Below are positions 35,469-45,197 of a stretch of 64,000 nucleotides of DNA, one piece after another (the first letter of the stretch is position 1; each line of letters opens with the position of its first letter). The notes beneath the pieces were generated by a model. The model was not told the origin of the DNA, searched no databases, and saw nothing but the letters and a program-made list of their open reading frames with translations. Source of the stretch: Chitinophaga pollutisoli (GTDB lineage: Bacteria > Bacteroidota > Bacteroidia > Chitinophagales > Chitinophagaceae); contig NZ_CP149822.1 of assembly GCF_038396755.1 (NCBI RefSeq), positions 434,001-498,000 of the forward strand. The letters are read 5' to 3'. The translations under genes were made by a program, and so were the position numbers.

Positions 35469-38400
35469 TTAGAGAGAAGCTTTAACGGTGAAACCGAAGG
35501 AACGGATCCGCGGCATGGAAGAGTATTCGATACCCTGCTGATTGCCAATACCGTTTACGCCTTCAGGGTTAAGCCCTTTGGGAATGGTGGTAAAAATGTA
35601 GAACAGATCGCGGCCGATCAAAGACAGGCTCAGGTTCTGGAACACCCTCGTTTTGCGGACCACGCTCTGTGGCAGTTGGTAAGTCAGCGCCGTTTCACGC
35701 AGCTTCATCCACGAATTCTCGAATACGGAAGCGGAACGCGGAACGCCCAGGTGGTTCCAGGATGTATACGTCATCAGGTAATACCAGGGAGCCGCCACCA
35801 CGTCGGTATTCACTTTCCCGTCTGCGAACACCCCATCGAAAACGATACCGGTGTTGGATTGCGTTCCGTCAGGATATACCAGCGGTTTACCGCCGCCGTT
35901 GCGCTCTTTTACGGTTTCCTGCAACAGGCCGTTACCCATCGCCGCCGCGTAAGTGCCGAAGTAGGTATCGCCGCCGAGTTTCGCATCGGCCAGTACATAC
36001 AACGAGAAATTCTTATACCGGAACGTGTTGGAAATACCTCCCGTCATCCACGGCGTAGCGTTGCCGATGGGCACTTCCGAAGGTGTGAGCACCCATTGCG
36101 TACCGGCGTTGTAGGTGGTGCCGTTTACCGTGTAGGTAAGGGGCAGCTGCGATTGGGGATTCACTGCTCCCTTTACTACTTTCTGTCCATTCAGGTACGT
36201 GAAATCCTTCCCGTATATCGTGCCATACTTCTCTCCCACCTTCAATCGGGTGGAAACGCCGCTCCCACCGAAGAAATTACCAATCGGCAGATTGTCCACG
36301 CCTTCATCGAGGTCGAGGATCCTATTCGAATTATGCGCGCCGTTAATGCCGACAGTCCAGCTGAAGTCCTTCGTACTCACCGGCGTTGCGTTGATCACGA
36401 ATTCGAGCCCCTTGTTGCCCATCGACCCACGGTTCAGCACCACGGATGTAAAGCCGGACGACTGCGGAATGGTGCCCGTCAGAATCTGGTCATACGTCTT
36501 CATCGTGTATGCTGTCAATTCCACGTTCAGCCTGTTTTCCAGGAAACCCAGCTGCAATCCCGCTTCGTACTGGCGGCTCCGTTGCGGCCTAACGTCGGGC
36601 AGCTTCAGCTCCGGACGGTAAGTCTGCGAAGCCTGTCCGTTTATATTGTTAACCGCCAAAAGATTGAAAATAGAAGCCGGATCCGTGTCGCTGCCGGTTT
36701 CCGCGTACGACAGGCTCAGTTTGCCAAAACTCAGCCAGGGCATGGATTCCCGGATGGCGCTGATGCCGTCGGAGAATACATAACTGAGGTTTACGGAAGG
36801 ATAGAAATAGGAGTTATGCTCCCTGTCGAGTGTCGACGACCAGTCGTTACGCGCCGTCACCTGCAGGTAGAGGTAATTGCGGTAAGAAAGATCCAGGAAC
36901 CCGAAGCCGGAATTCAGCTTCCTTGTAAAACGCACCTCCTGCGAAGGGTCCGGCTGTTCGGAACCGTTCTTCAGCGCGAATACGAATGGCGACAGGAACT
37001 GGCCTTTGGTAGCCGCGCTCACCGTGTAGTCGTTCCGGTAGTATTGCTCCACGCCGCCCGTCAGGCTGGCATTGAAATCAGGGTGCCATAACCCTTGTTT
37101 ATGCAAGCGCAGCATGGCGGTGAGGTTGCGGCTGAGGTTGCGGGAATTGGCTTCTTTATACGCACCGTCCGTACCCTGGATATTTTTCGGATACTCGCGG
37201 ACCTCGATGCCATCGCTGGAGTTGTCGACGCTGCCCTGGCCGGTTAACGTCAGCCAGTCGGTCAGCTCCGCCGTCAGTTTGATACCGCCGAGCAATTGGT
37301 TGCGGCGCAGTTCGGTGTTGTTCTTCTCGATATTCCACCAGGCATTTGCCATATAGGAATAGTAAGGATAACCGCGGGTCCCCAGCGCAGGGAAGTTACT
37401 GGAGTTGGTCACGTCGCGGCGTGCGCCCTGGGGCGTGAAGTTGTTCATCTTCTCCACGTCGGAACGGTAATCGCGGGTGGCCGCATAGCTCATCCCCGCC
37501 AGGTAGCTGCCGGAGCCTACAGGAGGCGTATTCAGGCGGTAATAGCTGATGTAGCTGGCCGTCACATCCGCCGTCAGCATCTTGCTCACCTTGATGCTGG
37601 AACCGAGGTTGAAGGTGTTGGTGTTGTATTTGGAATTGGGAATATTGGCCTTGCTGTCGTCGCGGGTGTACGACAGGCGGACGGTACCATAATCCCCGCC
37701 GCCGGAAAGCGATACGTTATGCTGGTTCACATATCCGTCGGGCAGAAAATCCTTCCAGTTGTTGGGTTGTGCCGAGTATGGGCGCTCTACGCCGTCGTAC
37801 CACAGAATCGGCTGGTTATCGAATTTAGGCCCCCAGGAAAGGCCGCTGGGGAACGAAAAAAGGTCCCAGGCCTGGGTGCTGTTGTCGTAAGGCAGCATGC
37901 CATACGCGCCGGTTTTATAGTCGCCCGCGGCATATGTTCCGGAATAGGTACCGATCTGGTAGCGTTTGCCGGCGCCGGTTACGGGAAATTGCTTTTGCTG
38001 GTCGGCGGTCCATAATGAACCAACGAGCCCCGAGCCGAAGTCGTTTTGGAAATCCAGGAATTCGTACACCTGCGTTTTGCGGTGGGAGAAGGAATAATCC
38101 ACGCCAAGCCCCTTGCGCTGGGTGCCTTTTTTCGGGTAACCATGATCACGCCGTTGCCGCCGCGTGCGCCGTAGAGCGCCGCTGCAGCGGGGCCTTTCAG
38201 CACGGTAACGCTTTCGATATCTTCGGGGTTAATGAAGTTGAGGCCTGTGCCCCAGTCGTTATAACTGGAAATGTCTGACCCGGGTTTCAGGCCCAGGCCG
38301 CCGCCGCCGCTGTTGTTGCCATTGGAGTTGATGGGATCGTTGTTAATGGGCACGCCGTCGACCACGATCATGGCGCGGTTGTCGCCAGTGAGCGTGGTGT

Positions 38401-39250
38401 TGCCGCGCACCACCACGCGGGAGGAGCCGCCTTCCACGCCTCCGGAGGCGGAGCTGATCTGGAGGCCGGCCACCTTACCTTGCAGGCCTTGCGCGATATT
38501 GGGCGCCTGGGCGATGGTGATCTCGTTGCCTTTCACATTCTGCACGGCATAACCGAGCGAACGCGGCGAACGCTTCACGCCGAGGGCCGTTACCACTACT
38601 TCGCCGAGCCCTTGTTCATCGGTTTCCAGCAAAATAGTGTACGCATTCTCCGCGCCCACGGTGATATCTTTCGCCTTGAAGCCGATGGCCGAAAACACGA
38701 GCACATCGCCTTCGTTGGCTTCCAGCGAAAAACGACCTTCCGCGTTGGAAGTTGTGCCTTTCGCTGTTCCCCTCACCATTACTGTCACCCCGGGGATGGA
38801 AGCGTTGGTAGCCGCGTCGCGGATAACGCCGGTCACCTGCTTGAACGCCATGGACGCGATGGTTTCATCCATTTCATCCATACCGCCAGCCATGGCGCCG
38901 ATACGTTGCCGTTTCAGCACGATCTGGCTGCCGATGGCTTCGTAGTTGATATTGTAAGGCTGAAACAGCTCGTCGAATACTTTCGACAGCGCCTCGTCTT
39001 TCGCCTTGAAGGTTACTTTTTCTTTTTCTGGAAGTGTATTGCGGGTATAGGAGAATTTGACATCGGCCTTGCGGCTGATTTTCTCCAGTACGCCGCGGAA
39101 GGCTTCGTGCTCTACAGACAGGGTCAGCTTCCTGTCCAGCACGCCCTGTTCCCTGCCCGACCCTGCCGCCGTTTCCGGCAAGGCGGTGGCGATGGCAAGC
39201 AAGCCCAACAGGCATGCGCGCATCCTCGATGTGGAATAGCTCTCTTTCAT
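35469..39250 (-). pseudogene. SusC/RagA TonB-dependent transporter with STN domain, frameshifted
   Basis: The N-terminus has a signal peptide, then an STN (secretin/TonB N-terminal) domain (LTLSVEHEAFRGVLEKISRKADVKFSYT ... FDELFQPYNINYEAIG), which contacts a FecR anti-sigma factor. A carboxypeptidase-regulatory-like domain (VTGVIRDAATNASIPGVTVMVRG), plug (GEVVVTALGVKRSPRSLGYAVQ; MIVVDGVPINNDP; TVLKGPAAAALYGARGGNGVIMVTRKK) and barrel follow. The frame breaks after VTRKK at a six-A coding-strand run (plus-strand T run 38127-38132). One added A gives VTRKKGTQRKGLGVDYSFSH and 1260 residues in total. The local sequence is A AAA AAG in the correct phase for -1 slippage, so recoding is an alternative to sequencing error. 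SusD follows, and FecR and sigma precede. Confidence 0.92.
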
Positions 39251-39396
39251 AACATTAAACGATTTAGCGAGTAATTAAAGGTGCATGACGGGCCCGCAGG
39301 GGATTCAGCTGCAGGGCACAGACGGGCAGGACTGCTCCGGTCAGCCGCATGCGTTCGTTTTGGTTGTCTTTGTTAATTTGTGGTTTATAATCTATT

Positions 39397-40476
39397 TCAT
39401 TGTTCGTGGCATCCGCCTCCTTCGACGAATATGCCGTAAGTGCTCAAGGTATACGAAGCGTCAATAGTCCTGGTGATAACTTTCAATATCTCTTCAAGGC
39501 TTTCATTTCCAAGCGTCAGCGTTATATAGCAATCTTTAAATGTTGCGGGATCGAATTTGATGGGGATGGCGTAATGTGTTTCGAGTGCGCGGAGCACGTC
39601 GGCCACGGGCGCTTCCTCGAATGTGAGGAGTTTCAGTTTTTCCAGTTCGGTCGCATGTTCGAAGGCGCCCAGGTAATTTTCCGTCACCAGTTCCTGCAGG
39701 CTGGCTTCGTAGCGGCAGACCTGCCGGGGCATCACGATGCTGGCGGCGGATTGCTCGAGGTCCTGCCCTTTCAGGTACACCGAAACCTTCCCGGTGTTCA
39801 CGGCTACGGATTCCTCTTTGCCGGAAGCCTTCACCATGAAGCTGGTGCCCAGCACCTTCACCACCATTTTTTCGGTATATATATAAAAGGGCTGCTGCGG
39901 GTTGGGGACCACATCAAAAAACGCTTCACCGCTCAATTTCACTTCCCTTTTGCCACCATCCATCAATAAACTGTATGCAATGCGCGCACCTTTGCCCAGC
40001 ACCACCTTCGACCCGTCGGGTAAAAACAGCGCCTGGCTGCCGGAGTTGCCGTTAAAACGGACCACTTCCGGGGAATGGCGTTCCGCAGAATGTGCGGCCA
40101 TCTGCTTCGAAGGCGATTCGCTGTTCCGGAAAAGCATCCATCCGCCGGCGGCGAGCAGCAAAGCGATGGACGCGGCGACGGCGATCCAGCGCAGGGGCCA
40201 TATGCGGGCTATCTTCTCTTCCGCGCCGATACCTTCGCGTATCCTTCCAAAGAGTGCATCTACATTATCTTCCGACATTTCCTCGCCATCAAACTCCTCT
40301 TCCACCCCGATCTCCATTACCATCGCACGGGCACTGGCCACGGCGGCGGCGTTTTCGGCACTTTCCGCAGCCCAGGCTTCCCAATACGACGCATACCTGC
40401 TTCCAGGGTCAAACACCCAGTCCACAAAGCGGTTGTCGAGCAAAAGCGCTTCCAGTTTATCTTCTTGTGATTCCAT
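39397..40476 (-). CDS. FecR family anti-sigma factor
   Basis: 359 residues with one central transmembrane helix (WIAVAASIALLLAAGGWMLF, about 94-113). The cytoplasmic N-terminal part (LLLDNRFVDWVFDPGSRYASYW) binds the ECF sigma factor. The periplasmic FecR domain has the standard LPDGSKVVLGKGARIAY, REVKLSGEAFFDVV and FYIYTEKMVVKVLGTSFMV segments and is followed by a C-terminal DUF4974-type repeat (KLKLLTFEEAPVADVLRALETHYAIPIKFD). It relays the occupancy signal from the STN domain of the SusC downstream. It lies 66 bases after the sigma gene and 146 bases before susC. Confidence 0.93.
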   Translation of the reverse strand: MESQEDKLEALLLDNRFVDWVFDPGSRYASYWEAWAAESAENAAAVASARAMVMEIGVEEEFDGEEMSEDNVDALFGRIREGIGAEEKIARIWPLRWIAVAASIALLLAAGGWMLFRNSESPSKQMAAHSAERHSPEVVRFNGNSGSQALFLPDGSKVVLGKGARIAYSLLMDGGKREVKLSGEAFFDVVPNPQQPFYIYTEKMVVKVLGTSFMVKASGKEESVAVNTGKVSVYLKGQDLEQSAASIVMPRQVCRYEASLQELVTENYLGAFEHATELEKLKLLTFEEAPVADVLRALETHYAIPIKFDPATFKDCYITLTLGNESLEEILKVITRTIDASYTLSTYGIFVEGGGCHEQ

Positions 40477-40542
40477 GCGGAGCGTGTATATCCAGTAATG
40501 GCGATTTCCGGCGCGGGATACTCACTTTCGGTAAAATATTTT

Positions 40543-41085
40543 TTACGTGCGGGGAGATTTCAGGGAAAACCCCTTGCGGAGGGATTTGAGGGCGCGCTGA
40601 ACGAGATTGAGGACCGACTGGTAATTCATATCCATCATCTCGGCGATGTTCTCGTAGGGGATATTATGGTAAAAACGGAGATGTATGGCTTCCTGCTGGC
40701 GGCGGGGAAGTCCGTCGAGCAGTTCGCGGAGGGTTTGGCGGTTGTGGGTTTCTGTTTCGCGGGCCACGATATCCAGTTCCACGTAGCCAGACAGGAGCTC
40801 GCCCGATGCGAGGTTCAGTTCCCCGTTGCGGATGAAAGATTGTTTCGATAACTGGCGCGATAGTTTATTGCGCAGGGCGCGGAGGAGGTAAAATTTCGGG
40901 TAAGGCGTGTCGGAAAGGTGCTGGCGGGTGTTCCATATTTCCTCGAATAAATCCTGAATACAATCCTGAACCAGGGCGGGATCGTCGGTGATTTTGAGGC
41001 CATAGCGCATCATGGGCCTGACATGCGCACGATAGATGCGTTCAAACGCGGAGAGGTCGCCGCTTTTCATCCGGATCCAATCCAT
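40543..41085 (-). CDS. ECF-type RNA polymerase sigma factor
   Basis: 180 residues from MDWIRMKSGDLSAFERIY (ATG 41083-41085). The seven-codon longer frame would need a TTG. Region 2 is FERIYRAHVRPMMRYGLKITDD ... VQDCIQDLFEEIWNTRQHL. Region 4 is LLDGLPRRQQEAIHLRFYHNIPYENIAEMMDMNYQSVLNLVQRALKSLRK with a helix-turn-helix. This is the Bacteroidota cell-surface-signalling sigma group that activates a susCD operon when FecR releases it. The gene order sigma, fecR, susC(STN), susD on one strand is the complete circuit. Confidence 0.93.
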   Translation of the reverse strand: MDWIRMKSGDLSAFERIYRAHVRPMMRYGLKITDDPALVQDCIQDLFEEIWNTRQHLSDTPYPKFYLLRALRNKLSRQLSKQSFIRNGELNLASGELLSGYVELDIVARETETHNRQTLRELLDGLPRRQQEAIHLRFYHNIPYENIAEMMDMNYQSVLNLVQRALKSLRKGFSLKSPRT

Positions 41086-41202
41086 ATCGTGGTCTAATGC
41101 GCTCAAACAGAGGGGGAAATAGGATATGAATGTAAGACAATAGTGGATTTTTTCCTAATACTATCGTGTCATTCCGTAATGCTTTTTGTGCTGGATAAGA
41201 AA

Positions 41203-41229
41203 AAGGGCCCCCTGGTGCAGGGGGCCCTT
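41203..41229 (-). terminator. Terminator of the sensor/regulator operon
   Basis: A perfect 11-bp GC-rich stem (aagggccccct/agggggccctt) with a 5-base loop and TTTTT on the minus strand. It separates the two-component genes from the sigma-factor operon. Confidence 0.88.
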
Positions 41230-41251
41230 CAAAAATGGCAATAGTCAACCT

Positions 41252-41880
41252 TTAACGGTTAAAATATTTGTTGACCGCGTCCGTCCTGCTGCGAACATGC
41301 AGCTTTTCATAAATATTATGGACGTGGCGGCGTACGGTTTCGATACTGATAAAGAGGTTTCCGGCTATTTCCTTGTACAGGAAGCCTTTGGAAAGCTGGT
41401 CGAGGATTTCCTTCTCGCGGGAAGTCAGCGCTTCCAGGGCGGGATTCGGCTTGGCTTGCTTCTGGAAGTAAGCCACCACCCTCCTGGCGATCTGCGAGCT
41501 CATGGGAGATCCTCCCTCGTGGAGGTCCCGGATGGCATCAAGCAATTCTCCGGGCGATGTCTTCTTCAGGATGTAACCACTGGCGCCCGCTTCCAGGGCC
41601 ATGAAGATCTTATCGTCGTCTTCATATACAGTCAGCATCATGAATTGCATATCGGGGTACTCCCCTTCAGCCGGGTGATGCATTCGATGCCGTTCATGCC
41701 CGGCAAATTAAAATCCATCAACACCACATTGGGTAACAACTGAGGAATCTTTTCAAGCGCATTTTCCGCATTGTTAAAAGCGCCAATGCACGCATATCCT
41801 TCAGAACCATTGATCAATAACTCCATGGCCGACCTGATATCGTGATTGTCTTCAACAATAGCCACAGAGATGATATCCAT
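41252..41880 (-). pseudogene. NarL/LuxR-type response regulator, frameshifted
   Basis: The start is MDIISVAIVEDNHDIR (ATG 41878-41880). The receiver domain has the acidic pocket (Glu10, Asp11), phosphoacceptor Asp56 in VVLMDFNLPGMNG, and the distal GASGYILKKTSPGEL. The C-terminal LuxR helix-turn-helix is LTSREKEILDQLSKGFLYKEIAGNLFISIETVRRHVHNIYEKL. As sequenced the frame is lost inside the receiver at plus-strand C run 41662-41665. One added base gives RLKGEYPDMQFMML and a normal 209-residue protein. It lies 84 bases downstream of the propeller sensor kinase, which is its presumed partner. A real break would uncouple sensing from DNA binding, so an assembly error is likely. Confidence 0.88.
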
Positions 41881-41964
41881 GCTATTTTGTAGCTTTTTTT
41901 TCGAATATACCATCATTTCGTTTTAAAGTCATAACACCAAAATGTTATAAAAAGTAAATGTAGA

Positions 41965-44900
41965 TTAATTTAATGGTATATCTAAGAAAACTGTCGTTCC
42001 GTTTTGGGAAATGATGTCGGCCTGCCCGCCCACCTGCTGCATGCGCTTCTCGATATTCTTCAGTCCGTTGCCGAACAGGCGCACCTTCTCGGGGTCAAAA
42101 CCCTTCCCGTTGTCCTTGATCATGATCGTCATATTTTTAAACACTTTCACTTCAATGATCACTTCCGTGGCCTGCGAATGTTTCACGACGTTGTGCAGCG
42201 ATTCCTTCACGGCCAGGTAAATGTGCCGCCGGGTGCCGCCGCTCAGCTTCACATTGGGAATGCTTTCCGGGATGATAAAATGGTGCTGGATGTGCGCATG
42301 CTCCAGGAAATCAGCCGCAAAACTCCGCATATACGCGATGAGGTTAGCCAGCGAATCGTTGGAAGAGTTCATGGCCCAGATGATCTCGCTCATCTTGTCC
42401 ACCAGCTCCCCCGCCGCTTCGGAAATCCTTTCAATCTCCTTCGTTTGCCCCGAATCCTTAATTTTTCGCTTCGCGATCTCGCTGAGCAACCGGATGGTCG
42501 ACAGCCCCGACCCCAGATCGTCGTGCATATCGCTTGAAATGCGCGCCCGCTCCTGGTCCACCGCCTGTTCCTTCTCCAGCTTCAGCTTCTCATTCCGGAT
42601 CTTGTAATCAAGATACAGCGCGGAGAAATAATATGCTATTCCTAAAACGAGTAGTAAAAGCAAAAACCGGAACCACAGCGACTGCCAGAATGGAATTTTA
42701 ATCACGATCTGCAAAGTCGTCGGCTCCGTATTCCACACTTCATCGTTATTGCAGGCTTTTACCTTAAACAAGTACGTGCCCGGCGCGAGGTTGGTATACC
42801 GCGCCATGCTCTGATTGCCCGCCATCAGCCAGTCTTCATCCGCCCCTTCCAGCATGTACTGCACCTTGTTTTTCAACGGGTTGGTGAATTCCAGCGGCAC
42901 ATATTCGATGGCGATCGTATTCTGGTTGTACGGCAGCTCTACCTGCTTCATCAGGGAAATCACCGTGTCGGACAGGTACGGCTTATCCAGTACCTCCAAA
43001 CGCTTGATGATGGTTTTGGGCACCCAGGGATTGTTGCGGAAGTTGCGGGGATAGAAGCCCGTCACCCCGCGGATGCCGCCGAAAAACAGCTCGCCGTCCA
43101 TCGATTTGAAATAAGCACCCGTATTGAATTCATTGCTCTGCAACCCGTCTTCGAAATTGTAGGTCACGAGGTTGTCACCGTTCTGCCGGATGTGCGTCAG
43201 CCCGCGGTTGTGGCTGATCCACATATTGTCTTTATCGTCGAGCAAAACGGCGTAAACGTAATCGCTCACCATGCCGGGGTAGTCGTAACTATTATAATGC
43301 TTCAGTTTGCGGTTGGCTTCGTCCAGCACGAGCAATCCTTTGTTAGTGGCCAGCAGCAGCTGTTTGTGCGCGTTTTTGTTGATGGATTTGATCTCCACGT
43401 CCTTAATCCACAGGTTGATCTTTTCCCACTTCACCCCATCCGATTTCCGGCAGTAGACGGAGGATTTGGTACCCACGTATTGATTCCCCCAGAAATCTTC
43501 GAAGAAACAGGTCAGCTGCTCGCTATCGAACCGGTGAACGATCGCGGCGGTCATGCCCTTGTCGGCGCTGCTGAATTTCAGGAGATACTCACCGTAATTG
43601 AAATACGTTTCGCCGTTCGGCCGCTTGTTCACAAAAGGATAGATCACGCGCTGATCCGGCAGGCCGAGGGCGCGCACTTTCGGCGTCAGGTCCTGGAAGC
43701 GCTCGGTTTTGACGTCGAACAGCCCGATGGCCCCTTTAACGAAGTGGAACCACAGGCTCTCGTAATCTTCGCGGCAGATGGCGTGGAGGTTGTTGGCAGG
43801 AAAACGGCCGGGCGCGTCTTCGTTGGAAATGCGTTTGAGGTACTTCCCTCCTTTTTCGTAGATATCCAGCCCGTCTTGCAGCAACCCTACATAAAGGCGG
43901 CCGTCGTCGTGCTTGTATACGGATTTGACGATGTTATGGGAAATACGCGGCGATCGGTAGAGGCTGAACACCTTTTTGTTGGGCGCGAATTTCTTGAGCC
44001 CGTCGCCGTCGGTCCCGATCCACATGTTATTGCCGCGGTCGCGGTAAAGCGCCACGATTTTGTTGAAAGAATTGGTTTCGAACGCGTTGAAACTAGTAAT
44101 ATGATTGACAATCTCGTGGTTGTCGATACTATACACGAGCACGCCGTTGTTCCCGCCGATCCAGGCGTTGCCGCGTTCGTCAAGCTCGATGGCCGAGGGC
44201 AGGAATGGCTCCTGCAGTTCGTTAAGGATGGAAAACTTCGTATCGGAGTATCGGTTGCGCTTGGTGTCGAATATCGTGATGTGGCCATTGCTGACTACCA
44301 GCAGGGAATCGTTGTTCAGGGGACGGATGGCGGGCTTGCCACTCAGGGTGGGCAGGCAGTAAGTGGTGAGGCGGGCGGTATGGACGTCCATCCTGTAGAG
44401 CTGTTCGTCGTCGAAACAGAGCCAGATGTAATTATCCTGCATGACCACCGCCTGGGGGATTTTATTGGCTTTGGCGTATGCCGGGGGATAATGGATGATT
44501 TTCTTCAGTTCGAAGGTATTGCTGTTCAGCTGGTATAGTCCTTTGGCGGGGCGCCATACCCAGAGCGTTTGCGTGGCGGGGTCTTCGCCGAGGATTTTGA
44601 ACTTGTGCAGGAAGTCGCGCTCCGCTTCGTTGACGTACATGCTATCGGCGAATACGAGCGTGAAATTCCCCTTATAGCTATTGTAAAGGCTGATACCGGC
44701 GTTGTGAGCGATCAACAGCCGGTCGTGCTGGTCGAGGTAGAAAAGGTGGTTCCTGGTGCCGTGGAGCCCGAAACTTTTCACCACGGCCCTGCCGAGGAAA
44801 GCGGACGAAGGGTATACGACGCGCTCGGTGAGCTTTTCGGGGCGTTCCTGCGCGGGATTGGTACGGAATTCGTTGAACACATAGCCGTCGAACCGGTTGA

Positions 44901-45090
44901 CGCCGTCGAATGTGGAGATCCAGAGAAAGCCTTCCGGCCCCTGGATGATGCTGCCGATGCTGTTCTGGGAAAGACCATTATCGACGCTATAGGCATCGAA
45001 ATTATAGCTGCGCTCCTGGGCGGAAGCAGAAGTCAGGTTTGCCAGGATAGTGCAGAATATAAGGATGCCGGTCTGATAAATTAATCGCAT
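41965..45090 (-). CDS. Two-component regulator propeller sensor histidine kinase
   Basis: 1041 residues. After the signal peptide (LIFCTILANLTSASAQ), two seven-bladed propellers of Reg_prop repeats form the periplasmic sensor (GLSQNSIGSIIQGPEGFLWISTFDGVNRFDG is the classic first repeat; GNNMWIGTDGDGLKKF, DNMWISHNRGLTHI). A Y_Y_Y domain (IEYVPLEFTNPLKNKVQYMLEGADEDW; LAPGTYLFKVKACNND) leads to one transmembrane helix (FRFLLLLLVLGIAYYFSALYL). The HisKA_3 box is RISSDMHDDLGSGLS, with the probable phosphorylated His856, and the HATPase ends the protein (IMIKDNGKGFDPEK; NGLKNIEKRM). In Bacteroides hybrids the same sensor detects oligosaccharides. Here receiver and DNA-binding parts are in the separate next gene. 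Confidence 0.93.
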   Translation of the reverse strand: MRLIYQTGILIFCTILANLTSASAQERSYNFDAYSVDNGLSQNSIGSIIQGPEGFLWISTFDGVNRFDGYVFNEFRTNPAQERPEKLTERVVYPSSAFLGRAVVKSFGLHGTRNHLFYLDQHDRLLIAHNAGISLYNSYKGNFTLVFADSMYVNEAERDFLHKFKILGEDPATQTLWVWRPAKGLYQLNSNTFELKKIIHYPPAYAKANKIPQAVVMQDNYIWLCFDDEQLYRMDVHTARLTTYCLPTLSGKPAIRPLNNDSLLVVSNGHITIFDTKRNRYSDTKFSILNELQEPFLPSAIELDERGNAWIGGNNGVLVYSIDNHEIVNHITSFNAFETNSFNKIVALYRDRGNNMWIGTDGDGLKKFAPNKKVFSLYRSPRISHNIVKSVYKHDDGRLYVGLLQDGLDIYEKGGKYLKRISNEDAPGRFPANNLHAICREDYESLWFHFVKGAIGLFDVKTERFQDLTPKVRALGLPDQRVIYPFVNKRPNGETYFNYGEYLLKFSSADKGMTAAIVHRFDSEQLTCFFEDFWGNQYVGTKSSVYCRKSDGVKWEKINLWIKDVEIKSINKNAHKQLLLATNKGLLVLDEANRKLKHYNSYDYPGMVSDYVYAVLLDDKDNMWISHNRGLTHIRQNGDNLVTYNFEDGLQSNEFNTGAYFKSMDGELFFGGIRGVTGFYPRNFRNNPWVPKTIIKRLEVLDKPYLSDTVISLMKQVELPYNQNTIAIEYVPLEFTNPLKNKVQYMLEGADEDWLMAGNQSMARYTNLAPGTYLFKVKACNNDEVWNTEPTTLQIVIKIPFWQSLWFRFLLLLLVLGIAYYFSALYLDYKIRNEKLKLEKEQAVDQERARISSDMHDDLGSGLSTIRLLSEIAKRKIKDSGQTKEIERISEAAGELVDKMSEIIWAMNSSNDSLANLIAYMRSFAADFLEHAHIQHHFIIPESIPNVKLSGGTRRHIYLAVKESLHNVVKHSQATEVIIEVKVFKNMTIMIKDNGKGFDPEKVRLFGNGLKNIEKRMQQVGGQADIISQNGTTVFLDIPLN

Positions 45091-45197
45091 CGGGTTATTG
45101 AATATGTCTTAGGAGGTTTGCAAATATATAATTCTCGCTTGCACTTTGTAACGAATTTGCATTTTTCTTCATTATTATTGCCGGAAAAGCAGATTGT

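Noticed and set aside
34893..37091. A 732-codon plus-strand open frame
   Set aside because: It lies opposite SusD and SusC coding sequence. The composition is Arg/His/Val-rich in the way shadow frames of GC-rich genes are.
43192..44538. A 448-codon plus-strand open frame
   Set aside because: Antisense to the intact propeller kinase and without recognisable motifs.
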